Of a DNA stretch of 64,000 nt, positions 34,495 through 47,152 are shown in pieces. Below the pieces are notes generated by a model. The model saw only the letters and a list, made by a program, of their open reading frames with translations. It did no database searches and was not told where the DNA came from. Position 1 is the stretch's first letter, and every line of letters starts with the position of its first letter. Source of the DNA: Siphonodentalium dalli (taxonomy: Eukaryota; Mollusca; Scaphopoda; Gadilida; Siphonodentaliidae); contig CP136068.1 of the NCBI GenBank assembly GCA_032622095.1, positions 153,537,151 to 153,601,150 of the forward strand. The letters run 5' to 3'. The position numbers and the translations under genes are program-made.

Positions 34495-35925
34495 CAATAT
34501 AAGGACCAGACTTCTCAACTTTACAAGTACCCGTACCGGAACCGTCGGTACTTGGATTATTTTCACAGTACTGGTACTGAGGGTTAAGTACTGCCGGTAC
34601 AAAATTAGTAGACTGTATATACGTGTGTATAAGCAATGGATAACTTAGTTTATTCAACAACAAGTAATGATACACATGACCCTGACTGACGTCACATGCA
34701 GTAACTGCAGTTGAAGCAAGGTTGAGGGTGAAATACAATGGATATTTCATTTCTTCAAAGATATCAAATGACATGCACATGCACTTGTCTTCATTTGAAA
34801 TGATTGTTTTGCGGGTTTGTTCTTTTATTTTTATATATTTATTTCTACAATCAGTAAATTTGAATGAACCTATGTTTGTGAATAGATGCTCGTTATTATT
34901 AATAATATTTTATCACTGCCGAAGCTTTCTCAACTGTTTTGTTATGTCTGCCAACCGACTCAAAACTTGCCTACATATTATTCATACATATATAGGAATG
35001 AAGTTGCCTGGCTGTTACCAATTTGGATGTAAAATAAATTACTTTTATGGTGACTTCATCATCTATGCCCACTCAGTCACCATATCTTTGTGTTGTCGAC
35101 TAATTGGCTTTCACAGCTGACCTCACCAAAACAAAGGGATCAGTTTGTTTAAAAATATATTTATTAGCAATAGCTAAACTGATCGAGACACAAGTTTAAA
35201 AATAACTTAATTGACCAGTTAGCAATGCTTCTTTGGAAGATGGAATCTTACACCCATTGTTCAAATCATCAATGTCAAGTTCAAATGACCAATTGCCGAC
35301 TGCAATTTACTTGGTGTTATCCAGGGGCACCGGAAGAGGGGGGCAGAGGGGGGGCAGCTGACCCCCCTGCCCTTGACCATGGGGGGCGAGCGGGGGCAGG
35401 ACTTGCCATTTTTCTGGAGACAGAAAATGCTTTTTGTGTGTTTAATCTCGTGTTTTTATAGCAAAATGTGACTTTTTTGATCCAAATACCACCAATTCAC
35501 AAGGCATATTAATTTTTTGTCAATTTTATCACAAAACGGCCATAAAAACCGACAAATACCATTAAAATAGGGATTTTTGCCACAATTAATTTGCCCTTGG
35601 ATGCTTCCGGGGCCCCTGGTGTTATCTTCATGTGAAATATGCCTCTTTTGAATTTTTTTTTTTTTAGTTAAAAATAAATTATTGGTCAATCGATTGGCGA
35701 TATTAATTTTTTTAAATTCCTCGAAATCCACATTGTTATATACTTGCTGGTGTGAGACAAATAACCTGTATTTCGTAACTGCCACATTGTACCGAAAACT
35801 CATATAAATCTGAGCAATATACAATATTATCAGTACTGGAATCGGTACCCGCGGTTCAACCTGGGAACCGTATGGGTACCGATAGGTCTGGAACCATCGG
35901 TACTTTGAGAAGCTGATATGGACTT
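34495..35925. mobile_element. Possible TIR element split by a hAT MITE
   Basis: The left side has cttctcaactttacaagtac and ccgtaccggaaccgtcgg. The right side has the inverse theme (ggaaccatcggtactttgag). The hAT MITE at 35322-35618 lies inside. The 132-residue ORF at 34722-35120 is Cys/Phe/Ile-rich with no domain I recognise. Family and ends are uncertain. Confidence 0.3.
35322..35618. mobile_element. hAT MITE copy 2, exact 8-bp duplication
   Basis: The ends are CAGGGGCACCGGAAG and CTTCCGGGGCCCCTG. The duplication GTGTTATC (35314-35321, 35619-35626) is perfect. Compared with 33152-33526 it lacks ~80 bases near the right end. Its internal tgacccccctgcccttgacc block is shared with copy 1. Confidence 0.88.
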
Positions 35926-35984
35926 TGTATGATGTGAGACATCATGTAAGAACTTTGCCCATTACTCTTTATCAGTGATCACAG

Positions 35985-36290
35985 ATGGCTTGACAGTGGG
36001 TATGCTGTTAAAATAGTCGCACCAGTTAAAATAGTCATAAACTGAAAGAATATTAAAATATAGACATATATTGTTCTTATACCAATCATAAATATTGCGT
36101 AAATAGTATGTTGTTATCAAGTTTGTATGCTGTGTTATGTAAACAAAATCCAGGTCCTGTAACATTTTTGGCTTTTGTTTACATAATAAAGTGTACGAAC
36201 TTGACAATAGCATACTATTTACGCGATATTTATGATTGGTATATGAAAAAAGTATGTCTATATTTTACAAATTTTATTTTAGGTATTTTA
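35985..36290. repeat. Palindrome related to the 54763/57059 elements
   Basis: Arms with gtatgctgttaaaatagtc, ataccaatcataaatattgc and gtaaatagtatg face each other across ~30 bases. The outer GGGTATGCTGT motif and inner TTTGTTTACATAA occur in the TTAA elements at 54763 and 57059. The TTAA ends are missing here. Confidence 0.5.
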
Positions 36291-36892
36291 CCAACATGTC
36301 CATCTGTATTGCCAATGGTGAACAATATACATGGGCCCTATTTAAACATTCCAGTTATATGGGACTGGATCAACAAAGTGCAATGTGTGAAAAGGGACTA
36401 TATGTACATTTACAACATAAAGTAAATCTCTACATTTAAGAAGATGATAAAATGATTTGCTAATCTTCGTGCTACATCGGAATGGTCTGTTCTTCATTTG
36501 TAGGGATAGTGGAGCGGCCAAATCCAAAAAGGGCCTTAGTTTTTGAGATACCCCTTCCCTCAGCAGAACAAGTTGTAACTAATCATTTTTGAAAGGTAAA
36601 TCTATAACATTTACGAAAATGATTCTTAGCCTTGTCGTAATTGGTGGCAGCTATGTATGGTAAGACTATTTATAAAGGTATCCTACCGAAAAATTGGCCT
36701 ATTTTCAGCGGTTGACCAGCAATACACAATTCATAAATATGACATTCAAATATCAATAAACATAAAATTATCTTATTTTTTATGAGTCACATGTTGATAC
36801 TAGATCCGACTCATCTTATTTTTTCTGGTTTCTTTAACTTTTGCCCGTCAATTCTGTACAAAAATAATATGCCAGACGTAGCCCACCATATA

Positions 36893-38050
36893 TTTGTCCC
36901 CCGAAATTTTCGGAGGACTATTGTAATCAGCCACATCTGTCCAGAGTTATAACTCCAATAATGATCATCCGATTTGATTGAAACACAGCTAGGTGCTCTA
37001 CAATTCTGGGTTTGATCCGATGTTCTTTTATGGAGTTATTTCCCTTTTTTCAACTTTTTGTTTACTTAGAAAATTTCTCACTTTTTCGGTTTCCAAATGA
37101 TATCTAAAGTTTGGATCCTTTAATTGCAAATACCGTTTTCATGTGGATCAGTTATATCAAGATACAAGTTGAATTCGAATTTGAGTTTGATCCGATGATT
37201 TTTCTTAGAATTATGGACTTTTTTCGACTTCTAAAATTCAATTTTACTTCTTTTTTATTTGGTTTCCGGATGATAACTCAAGTTCGAATTTGAGTTTGAT
37301 CCGATGATTTTTCTCAAGAGTTATGGGCTTTTCGACTTAGAAAATTCAATTTTTCTTGTTTTTTCTTTGGTTTCCGGATGATAACTCAAGTTTGGATTGA
37401 TTTATTGGAATTTCTGTTTCTTTGTGGGTCATTGATATCAAAATACAGGTCAAATTCGAATTTAAGTTTGATCCGATGATTTTTTCCCAGAGTTATGGGC
37501 CTTTTGACTTTGAAAAACATTTTTTATAATTTTCTGTATGAGGGTACCTTCATGGTGTAATCAACAGCTCCTACAGTTTTGATCGTAGATATTTGAAACT
37601 TCCGAGTATTGTTACCCACATATTGGAGATGTGCAACATGTATATAGATCATAAGATGACAGAACAATTATTTTTTACGGAGTTATTAACCCTTTAAGTT
37701 TTGGACTTGGTAAATTTCAACATTTTTTATAATTATCTGTATAAGTGTACCTTCATGGTGTAATCAACAACTCCCAACAGTTTTATCGTAGCTATTTGAA
37801 ATTTCAGAGTATTGTTACCCACATATTGGAGATGTACAGCATGTATATATATGACGGAAAAAATATTTTTTCACAGAGTTTTAACCCTTTTCGACTTTTT
37901 AATTTCTTTAACAAAGCGGCATTGACTTGCCACGTTTTCTGGGGACACTGGTCGGCAGACCTTTTATTGCAACTAGTGGTTCATTTCCTATCAGAAAGTG
38001 ATCACCAGATTATCCCGACCCTACAAATGTTGAAATACTGATTAGACAAA
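36893..38050. repeat. T-rich degenerate tandem repeat
   Basis: It starts gtcccccgaaattttcgga. The block gtttgatccgatgattttt recurs near 37190, 37292 and 37468. Another block (ccttcatggtgtaatcaac) recurs at 37549 and 37751. It is similar in style to the TATACCCC repeats. No protein is supported. Confidence 0.45.
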
Positions 38051-38114
38051 AACTTTTCCTCCCCCAATGTCATGAATTTGAAATAAAGCCATCTCTGGGA
38101 ATTGGAACAAAGAA

Positions 38115-38669
38115 CAGGGGGGGGTGAAAAAAATTCTTCCGGCACGTATGCCGGGGTGGGTGGGTGGTCAAAGCCACCAACAAGCAATTTTTTCCGCAAC
38201 TAAAAAAAAAAATTCCTGCTTGTTTTTAGTGTTTTGGCAATGAGTTGGGCTTCAAAACCACTTTGAATCAGTTTGAATGAGAGAAATAATGTAATTCTAA
38301 CTGGTAAACTGACTGCAGGCAGTTATCGTGTTGTATTTTGTTGCAAATTTTGAAATCCAAGATGGCCACTGGCAGCCATGTTTTTTTGACCGAATGACCT
38401 CAAAATTACTCATTCCTATTTACATGTCCATGTTAACATCCATGATAAATAGTATGCACAGAAATTCATATACAGCTGTTTACAGTGAATTTCCCCCCGC
38501 AAATCTCTATTTTAGTGTTAAAAGGGGGGGTGGGTGTCAAAAAATGGTCGGAAAAAACTGCCGAAAACGGAAAAAAATTGGGCGGTGGGGGTGGGTGGGT
38601 ACAAAAAATGATCGAAAGGGAAAAAATGCCATACGTGCCTGAATTTTTTTTCCGACCCCCCCCCCCCCT
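38115..38669. mobile_element. hAT-like MITE, copy 1
   Basis: It starts CAGGGGGGGGTG and ends in a C run plus CT. The inner TIR is ttcttccggcacgtatg with its inverse catacgtgcctgaa. The flanks acaaagaa and gcaaagaa (38107-38114, 38670-38677) agree at 7 of 8 bases. Almost the same 550 bases recur at 45717-46267. Several ORFs on both strands are shadows of this repeat. Confidence 0.75.
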
Positions 38670-40179
38670 GCAAAGAATGGTATAAAATGTGCAGTATGGC
38701 GTCCAATATGGTGGCAAATTTTAATTTTAACACTTGAGTGAACGGAGATATGAAAAACCATGTGGCATATTGTGTATCATTGTATTGGCTGCCAGGAAGG
38801 TCATTTTATACCATACAGTAGTATTACCATTAATCTATATTATCAATTGGTGAAATAATATACACAAAAATAACCACCACAATGTCACACACTTTCACAA
38901 AATGATCTCACTGAAGATTTGAGTCTAGAATAAAAATAATTAAGCGCAGCTTTTGGAATTACTTCATGCTCAATACAACAAAGAAACATATACTCTTAGA
39001 TGATAATAAAAATCCAGAATGGCATCCAATATGGCGGCTAATATTAATGTCAACACTTTGTGAACAACGCCAGGGGTTAGCGTAATGGAATGCGAATAGA
39101 ATTGAATATTTTTACCGAAATATTGGCTAGATTGTGTGTATTTATTATTAAACGGCGATATTTATTGTGTTTGGGTGTTTGGGTGTTTGGGTGATGGCGG
39201 ACAACAAATGAGGCTTTGTCTTTTCTCAAATCAACTTTATTTCACATGTACTCATACAGGTGATCACTGAAAACAAATGAACCATTGCGTTTCTCAAATC
39301 AACTCTTTGCGTTTCTCGAATAAACTTTATTTCACATGTACTAATACAGGTCAGATTGATATGGAGGGATAAACGTGTCTCTCAAGTATATACACCCTTG
39401 GGTTGGTAGTTTCCTAAATCATATTCTAAATGTGCCATCATTAGCTGTGACATATAGGAGGCATACAATAAATATATAGCTGTGACACGATGACGTTGTG
39501 CGTTCTATATATTGTGTGGTTCCTAAAGGGTTAGTACATGAGAAAAGTTATGTTTGTTGAATGTTCGGCAATTTATTGAGGTTGTTTTGATTTGGCATTA
39601 TCCGCAACTTTTCTTCTTGGTATACGGAGAAAGTCGAGCAAACAGAAATAAAGATGACTTTGCGAAATTCCGAGAATGACTTATATGGGCTAATTTGCTA
39701 AATTACTGTATTGACGGGAGCCTGGAGATAGATATGTCACATTACTAGGTTAATGTATTTATCGTCACTGTGCAATTTGACTTACTTTACGTCAATTTGA
39801 ACCCTATATAAGTCAGTAAAGTATTAACAATATGGAGCAACGTGGTTGTAATAGTGGCTAGTCGTGAACTGTTACAAGTAATCACGCGTTCGATTCGGTA
39901 ATAAGTAGTATTGCATTCGTTAAATCGAAACAAGGAATATAGGGCTGACCAGATTTGTAATGATATATGGTGTTAACAACTTAACATGCGCTTTTGATCT
40001 TCCACAAAATGTAATATATTCACATAGGTAATAAATTCGGCAAAATGAAACATTATTTGGTCATTCGGGGCTCCTGGTTGGCATTTGAAGTGGCCAACAT
40101 AAACAATATATTCAACATTACTATTGTTATATACCGCAGTACAATAATGGCATCTATTCTGAAAGCCATATATATTATA
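38670..40179. other. Intergenic, little recognised
   Basis: There is a short tandem repeat at 39231-39350 with actttatttcacatgtact twice. No gene or clear transposon ends were seen. Confidence 0.4.
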
Positions 40180-40457
40180 CTAGCCGGCGACCCGATAAAA
40201 TTCGTATCCGGGGCAAGATACATTCACATAGCAAATTTCAAGTCGATATCTCCACCCGTTTCCGAGATCTCGTCTGCGCATGCGATGCACGGGCTTTGCA
40301 CGGGCTCGCCAATACGACAACGACGACCGCCTGGTCAAACTACACACACGTACCAAGTTTCGTCCCGATCGGTCGAGAATCGTAGATTTTTATTAATGAC
40401 ATACAGACAGACATACAGACAAACAAACAGACAGAGGTCTTCAAAATATATATGAGA
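40180..40457 (-). mobile_element. Helitron-like element, family A
   Basis: On the minus strand it starts A/TCTCATATATATTTTGAAG with a run of ctgt units and ends gggtcgccggCTAG/T. The TC start, CTAG end and A/T target are the Helitron pattern. The inner part matches 47609-48144 (gatctcgtctgcgcatgcg). It is 278 bp with no Rep/helicase. Confidence 0.75.
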
Positions 40458-41590
40458 TTAGCGGGATAGGAGTGCACGAGCAACCAAAGTCCGATTATCG
40501 TAGTACTCTCGGAGTCCAAATAAACATACGGTGTGGAATAAGAGTACAGGGTGGACAATTCTGCTAAATCCGATAAGAGTACGGGGCGGAATAACAGTAC
40601 AGGGTGGCAATTTCCAACATGGAAGCAAGACTATCGGAAATGCTATAAGGTCAATCATATATATTTCTAAAATTTTGCACTGTTTGTTGTCATAGGAGTT
40701 ACCGAACAGAATTCCAGCAACATGTTTGGACTATCTGTTCCTGATCTGAATAAAGGCTCCAGCAATTCTGATAGGCCTGTAGCATACAATTTCTTGACAA
40801 TCCCACTTTTTGAATAAACATACGGACCCAAATAAGCACCATACAGGGCGGCAACTTTTCCAATAATTAATAAGCATACGGGTATGCTTATTTGGATCCC
40901 AAGAGTAGTTACATATTCATAATATACCGAATTAATTTCATCACACGCACACAATAATGGCATCAGTTTGGTACACGTGTTCTACTATAAAGGTGAGTCT
41001 CCCGTTACAACTCGTCTCTGTTCGGATTATGTTGATAATTGGTTGTCTGTTGCATAAATGATTGGAATGGCAAAGAAATGTCCAGTCACCGGAGACAACG
41101 GGTTGATTGGCAAATATACAATGTTGATAGATAGCAATGACTAATGGTTAACATCACAAACTTCAACTGGGGAATCTGATCATAGGTCTAGCACTCTACC
41201 ATAGCAGTCGATGTCTATAGCAGAATAAGGTCCCCAGAGTGTGAATTTGGCGACGGATAGCGTCATTAATTTCACTCTCCATATGGGGACCTCATTCTGC
41301 AAATGACAGACACACTATTCCAGGCTTGATAGTCGGTTGTGTGGCCTTAATGGTGCGATCATAATATATTCAGGAAGCTCCAGTCAGGCAGGTTTAAGGT
41401 CGAACCACTTAGTAATAATATTTGAGTTCAATTGCGTGGTGGTAGTCATTTAGTCATTCATCGATGGTTGTGGGTCCACTATCACATGCACACGCACAAT
41501 TTACATGCAATAACATGTAGCCAATCACAACAGTATAAAAACAATATATTTCGAATTCGACCTTACACGGTGCATGCGTGATCTACTTAA
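40458..41590. other. Intergenic; GAATGAGG hairpin at 41222-41320
   Basis: The hairpin contains gcagaataaggtccccag and the inverse tggggacctcattctgc. Between 40458 and 40920 are short palindromes around aagcatacggg and gtccaaataaacatacgg. No gene was recognised. Confidence 0.4.
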
Positions 41591-42030
41591 CCCTTTACCC
41601 AACATAACGGCCCTGTGCCAATGTATTCTCTTATATATGCGAGTCGACCACAGGTCGCCTTGCATATATAAGAGAATGCATTGGCTTAACACATATTAAA
41701 AATGATCAAATTGTCAAAGAATGTAGAAAAATATTATAAAATTTGTTAAAAAATGTAAGACAAAATTATAAAATTGTTAAAGAATGTAAGAAAAAATGGT
41801 AAAAAGTGTTAAAAAAAAGAATTGTTTTAGGTCAACGCATTCTCTTATATATGCGAGGCGACCTATGGTCGACTCGCATATATAAGATAATGCATTGGCA
41901 CAGGGCATAACTGTAACCGTCACAATGTGGTCAATGAACCGGTTCCAATATTTGTATGGTGTTATTGAGACAGACCCAAGATATTTTAGGCTGTTGAAGC
42001 TTTATTTGGGCGTTTTTGTTGGGTAAAGGG
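41591..42030. mobile_element. TTAA MITE, paired hairpins
   Basis: It is flanked by TTAA (41587-41590, 42031-42034), with TIR CCCTTTACCCAACA/TGTTGGGTAAAGGG. Hairpins are at 41616-41684 and 41829-41898, separated by ~145 bases of tgttaaagaatgtaagaaa repeats. It is the same family as 32625 and 59457, with a longer centre. Confidence 0.8.
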
Positions 42031-42038
42031 TTAATTAA

Positions 42039-42518
42039 AGGTACTCAACCCGTAAGGAGGGTCCCCATCTCAACAGATTCCAACAACAACAATCCGATCA
42101 GAGGGTCCTATATTACTATTTCTTTGGCTTTGGGGGTAAAAAATATTTGATTCGAGTCGAGGAACCCATCAAACAAAGCTCAGAGTCATTAGATATTGAT
42201 TTTTGAAAATTCTTATGTTCTCGAGATGAGTACTTATAACTGCCGTCAATTTGGTAACATGCTCGAGATTTTACGCCAAAATTCTATTCAAACAGACAAG
42301 GATGGATAACTCTATAATCAAGTGGGTAATAATAACGAATTTTTTACTATCTTCTGGGCCAGAAAGAATTCCCGATAATGAAAAATAATAGATTTCTAAA
42401 ATCGATATCTAACAAATCTGAGCTTTGATGGGTGACTTCCTCGACTCGAATAAAATATTTTTGACCCCCGAAGCCATTGAAATAGTAATTGAGAGGAGTT
42501 TTATCGGGTTGAGTACCT
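42039..42518. mobile_element. TTAA element with AGGTACTCAA ends, copy 1
   Basis: It is flanked by TTAA (42035-42038, 42519-42522), with ends AGGTACTCAACCCG and CGGGTTGAGTACCT. A second copy in inverse orientation is at 46464-46942. It is 480 bp with no long ORF. Its left TTAA directly follows the right TTAA of the previous MITE. Confidence 0.75.
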
Positions 42519-45209
42519 TTAAGGGGTCTACGATTACAACTGGTCTATTCGGATTTCGTTGATAATTGGTTGTCTCTTGCACAAATGATTGGAATGGTCT
42601 GTCCAGACTACAGATTGATTGGCAAATCAATACAATCTTGATAAAACAAAAAGTTCTGTAGTAACCTGACGCACATGACACCTTACAGGTGGCCTCGACT
42701 AGACGCACGCACTGTTGATGGTAATAGACTCTGCGAAATATGTCGAAAGACAGCTTTCTTGATGTTAGAGATCGGTGATATGATTGCGTTTACTATGGTC
42801 TGGCATTTTGATGAAACGCGTACTTGTGTCAAAAATATATATGGTAATTGATGGTTTCACTGCATGCTTTGAAGCTATATTGCCTCCGACAGTTATAGGG
42901 ACAGTTCTTCGACCAAACTGGCATTATCATCAGGGTTATTAGAATGATATGAGACAAGCAGCCGCCATGTGTTGCTTAGTTTACTGGTCTTCACAAGATC
43001 TTTCACCGATGCTTGACATAAGTCTGGACTTAAATATGGGTTTAAATTGATCTACAGCCAGCAGTATAGCGCAATGCACTTCCTCAGAAATTTTAACATG
43101 CAATTATTCGATTATACTATGGCCAATATGTCGATATCTTTATCTTATCCGCTCAAAGCTCTAGCTTATTGGCTGATGTTCGTACACAGGGACGTGAAAA
43201 CAAGGGGGTTGGGTGTCTCACCCAACTGTGGTTAAATTTTTCAAGTTGGAAATTAAAGGGGAGTGCAAATGGATTTTTTTGCGAACCTGCAGAAGGGGTG
43301 AAGTTGGAAATTCCAAGGTGGATCTCGGAATGATATGAGACAAGAAGTCACCATGATTGTGTTGGTTCGTTTATTAGTCTTCTCTCGCCGTTGCTTGACA
43401 TGTCAATTGAGTCTGGACTGAAATTGGTTTAAATTGATCTATACCATCTATTCCGCATTATAGGGCAATGCACTTACTCCGAAATTTAAAAATGCAAATA
43501 TTCGATTATATACTATAGCGCTGATGTGTTTAATATTTAAATCTTATCTGTATAAAGCTCTTCGATGCTTTTCAATGTGTACAGTGTCAACAAGGGGGTT
43601 GGGGTGTCTCACACCAACTATGGTTAAATTTTTCAAAAGTTGGAAATTTACGGCTTAATATATGTTGAAATTGTTCTCTGATAAATTGATATTCAAACCA
43701 GTGTTTAGTGTTAAATTTGTTGTTGTATTTTTTTTATAAAAGCTTGAATATTTTCTTACTTTTGATTACATCTTTCGACCGAAATGAAATGGCCATCAAT
43801 TGGAATTATTTCAACCTCAGATGCGGGGGAGAGGTATGTTGGACATTGCCAGCAGTTGGAAAGCTTGAGGTACTTGATGGAACTCAAGGGCGGGGGTGCA
43901 AATGGAATTTTTGCGAACCTGCAAGAGGGGTGCAGGAAATTCCAAGGTGGATCTCGGAATGATAGGGGACAAGAATTTACCATGATTGTGTTTGGTTCGT
44001 TTATTAATCTTCTCTCGTCTGGACTGAAATATGGGTTTAAATTGATCTACCATCTACTCCGCATTCAATATAGCGCAATTCACTTACTCAGAAAATTAAA
44101 AATACAATATTCGATTATACTACGGATGTGTAGATATAATAATATTTAAATCTTATAATATCTTATTAAAGCTCTAACTTATTAGCTGATATCCGTTGCA
44201 TTGCAATGAGCACAGATGGACGTGTGTGCACATTGCAATGCAACGGACATTTGCACCCCCCTCTTGGGTTAAACTTTCGGAGAATGTGCGTTGTGCTATT
44301 ATGCTATTATGTTAACATTCTGATAGAGCAATTTTAACAAATATTTCAGACTATATATCAAGCCTCGGTTAAAGAAGACTAATAAACGAAGCAACACGTG
44401 GCGGTTTCTTGTCTCATATCATTCCCAATCGTCATGGTGGAGTTGCCAGTTTGGCCAGAAAAATATCCTTATAACTGTCGAAGGCAATAACTTCAGAGCA
44501 GTGAAACCATCAATTTCCACCATTTTTCCTGAATTTATGTGGCACCGAGTACGCGTTGCACATTAAGGCACACCACAGTGCATAATTTAAATCTCTCCCA
44601 TCTCTAACAAGGGACGTGGCTAGACGATATCCGTTGGGGTGTTCACATTGAAAATTCCAACTGCACCCCTTTTCCAGCTATCCAGGTTCGCAAAATTCCA
44701 TTTACACCCCCCCCCCCCCCCCTTGAGTTCGAACTTTCAAACTAGTATCTCAAGCTTTCCTATTGCTGTTGGAAATTTCGCAACAAGGGGGTTGGGGTGT
44801 CTCACCCCAAATGTGGTTAAATTTAAGGCCTAAAATGTGTTGAAACTGTTCTGATAAATTGATATTCAATCAATTTCTAATATATATGCAATGTGTGTTT
44901 TTTTCGATCAAACGTCTAATATTTTCATACTTTCGATTTCATCTTTCGACCGAAATGACCATCAGTTGGAAATAATTGTCCAACCTCAGGTGGGGGTGGC
45001 AGGTCGAAAGATTCCAACAGTAATTGAAATGCTGGGATAGTTTGAAAGTTCCAGCTCATGGGCGGGGGTGCAAATGGAATTTATTTACCCTGGATAACTG
45101 GAAAAGGGGTGCAGATGGAAATTTGAATGTGAACCCTCCAGCGGATACCGTCTAGCCACGTCCCGGCCTTCTTAGCGATGGGAGAAATATAAAATGTGCA
45201 CTGTATGTG

Positions 45210-45655
45210 ACCCGCCATATCAAATCCAGTCGTAAGTCGGGATTTTTTTTTACCCTGTGCCAATGCATTCTCTTATATATGCGAGTCGACCATAGGCCTA
45301 CATTGGCCTAACAATTTTTTACAATTTTAATAATTTTTTCTTGTATTCTTTAACAATTTTATAATTTCACCCATACAGAGCCCCAGACAAACATGAGCAG
45401 ACGACACTCTTCTATATGCTTCTATATATGTGTGGGGCTCCCTGCAGGGTAATGGATGTTTTTTATTTGATGTCCTAAAAATTGTAAGAAACATTTATTT
45501 AAAAAAAATGATAAAAAATTGTTAGGCCAATGCATTCTCTTATATATGCGAGGCTACCTATGGTCGACTCGCATATATAAGAGAATGCATTGGCACAGGG
45601 TAAAACAAATTCCGACTTACGACTGGATTTGATATGGCGGGTCTGTCTTAAGGTG
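45210..45655. mobile_element. TIR segment with hairpins inside the big palindrome
   Basis: The ends gacccgccatatcaaatcc and the inverse ggatttgatatggcgggtc enclose a partial hairpin at 45259-45310, an inverted gagccccagacaaacatg motif and an intact hairpin at 45526-45594. It belongs with the fragment at 19685-19925. Confidence 0.55.
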
Positions 45656-45716
45656 CAATGCGTCCTCTGGGCCACATACATTCAGTACAAATATTCGTGG
45701 AATTTGACGGTTCCAC

Positions 45717-46267
45717 CAGTGGGGGGTGAACAAATTTCTTCCGGCACGTATGCCGGGGTGGGTGGGTGGTCAAAGCCACCAACAAGCAATTTTTTCCGCA
45801 ACTAAAAAAAAAAATTCCTGCTTGTTTTTAGTGTTTTGGCAATGAGTTGTGCTTCAAAACCACTTTGAATCAGTTTGAATGAGAGAAATAATGTAATTCT
45901 AACTGGTAAACTGACTGCAGGCAGTTATCGTGTTGTATTTTGTTGCAAATTTTGAAATCCAAGATGGCCGCTGGCAGCCATGTTTTTTTGGCCGAATGAC
46001 CTCAAAATTACTCATTCCTATTTACATGTCCATGTTAACATCCATGATAAATAGTATGCACAGAAATTCATATACAGCTGTTTACAGTGAATTTCCCCCC
46101 GCAAATCTCTGTTTTAGTGTTAAAAGGGGGGGTGGGTGTCAAAAAATGGTCGGAAAAAACTGCCGAAAACGGAACAAAATTTGGCCGTGGGGGTGGGTGG
46201 GTACAAAAAATGATCGAAAGGGAAAAAATGCCATACGTGCCTGAAAAATTTTTCCGACCCCCCCCCT
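45717..46267. mobile_element. hAT-like MITE, copy 2
   Basis: It is nearly identical to 38115-38669. It starts CAGTGGGGGGTG and ends in a C run plus T. The duplication GGTTCCAC is exact (45709-45716, 46268-46275). It interrupts an arm of the surrounding inverted repeat, so it is younger than that structure. Confidence 0.85.
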
Positions 46268-46463
46268 GGTTCCACTGCTCTGAAGCTATTACCTTCGACA
46301 GTTATAGGGGCAGTTCTCCGACCAAACTGGCAACTCCATCATGACGATCGGAATGGTATGAGATAAGAAACCGCGTCGTGTTGCTTCGTTTATTAGTCTT
46401 CTGTCACCGAGGCTTGATATATCGTCTGAAATATTTGTTAAAATTGCTCTATCAGCATGTTAA

Positions 46464-46942
46464 AGGTACTCAATCCGATAAAACTCCTCTCAATTACTAT
46501 TTCAATGGCTTCGGGGGTCAAAAATATTTGATTCGAGTCGAGGAAGTCACCCATCAAAGCTCAGATTTGTTAGATATCGATTTTAGAAATCTATTATTTT
46601 TCATTATCGGAAATTCTTTCTGGCCCAGAAGACAGTCAAAATTTCGTTATTATTACCACTTGATTATAGAGTTATCCATCCTTGTCTGTTTGAATAGAGT
46701 TTTGGCGTAAAATCTCGAGCAGGTTACCAAATTGGCGGCAGTTATTAGTACTCATCTCGAGCAATTAACAAATTTCAAAAATCAATATCTAATAACTCTG
46801 AGCTTTGTTTGATGGGTTCCTCGACTCGAATCAAATATTTTTTACCCCCAAAGCCAAAGAATTAGTAATATAGGACCCTCTGATCGGATTGTTGTTGTTG
46901 GAATCTGTTGAGATGGGGACCCTCTTTACGGATTGAGTACCT
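46464..46942. mobile_element. TTAA element with AGGTACTCAA ends, copy 2
   Basis: It is flanked by TTAA (46460-46463, 46943-46946). It is the inverse-orientation counterpart of 42039-42518. It also interrupts the inverted-repeat arm. The 110-residue ORF at 46378-46710 crosses its border and is not a gene. Confidence 0.78.
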
Positions 46943-47152
46943 TTAACTACATGCGCATAATAGCGCAACGCACATTTTCCGAAAGTTTAGAATGCAACTA
47001 TTCGATTACTAGATTACTATATATATAGCGCTGGTGTATAGATATCTTCCACAACTCCTTTAATACATGGATTGTCCTGGGCATTCAGTTATAAAAAAGA
47101 AAACGTTGGAATGGTCTATAATATTCATCTGGAGGGGTAACGTGAAATATAA

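Larger units (their letters stand above)
42783..47050. repeat. Patchwork of direct and inverted duplications
   Basis: A ~450-base module occurs in direct orientation near 42840-43250, 43320-43650 and 43880-44220. Its parts are ttatagggacagttcttcg, a gatatgagacaag block, a tgggtttaaattgatct block, caatgcacttac and a gggggttggggtgtctcac block. Then 44310-44610 and 46268-47000 carry it as the two arms of a large inverted repeat with matching order. The arms are broken by a hAT MITE (45717-46267) and a TTAA element (46464-46942). A TIR element with GGGACGTGGCTAGACG ends (44611-45164) sits in the middle. All ORFs here are repeat shadows. Confidence 0.65.

Noticed and set aside
34722-35120. 132-residue plus-strand ORF
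   Set aside because: It is hydrophobic and Cys/Ile/Phe-rich as expected from AT-rich DNA, with no motif recognised, and lies inside a probable TIR element.
35456-35824. 122-residue minus-strand ORF
   Set aside because: It crosses the border of the hAT MITE at 35322-35618, so the frame is a recent join.
38328-38761. ORFs of 66-104 residues, repeated at 45930-46344
   Set aside because: They are shadows of the duplicated hAT-like MITE; several frames are open on both strands because of G/C runs.
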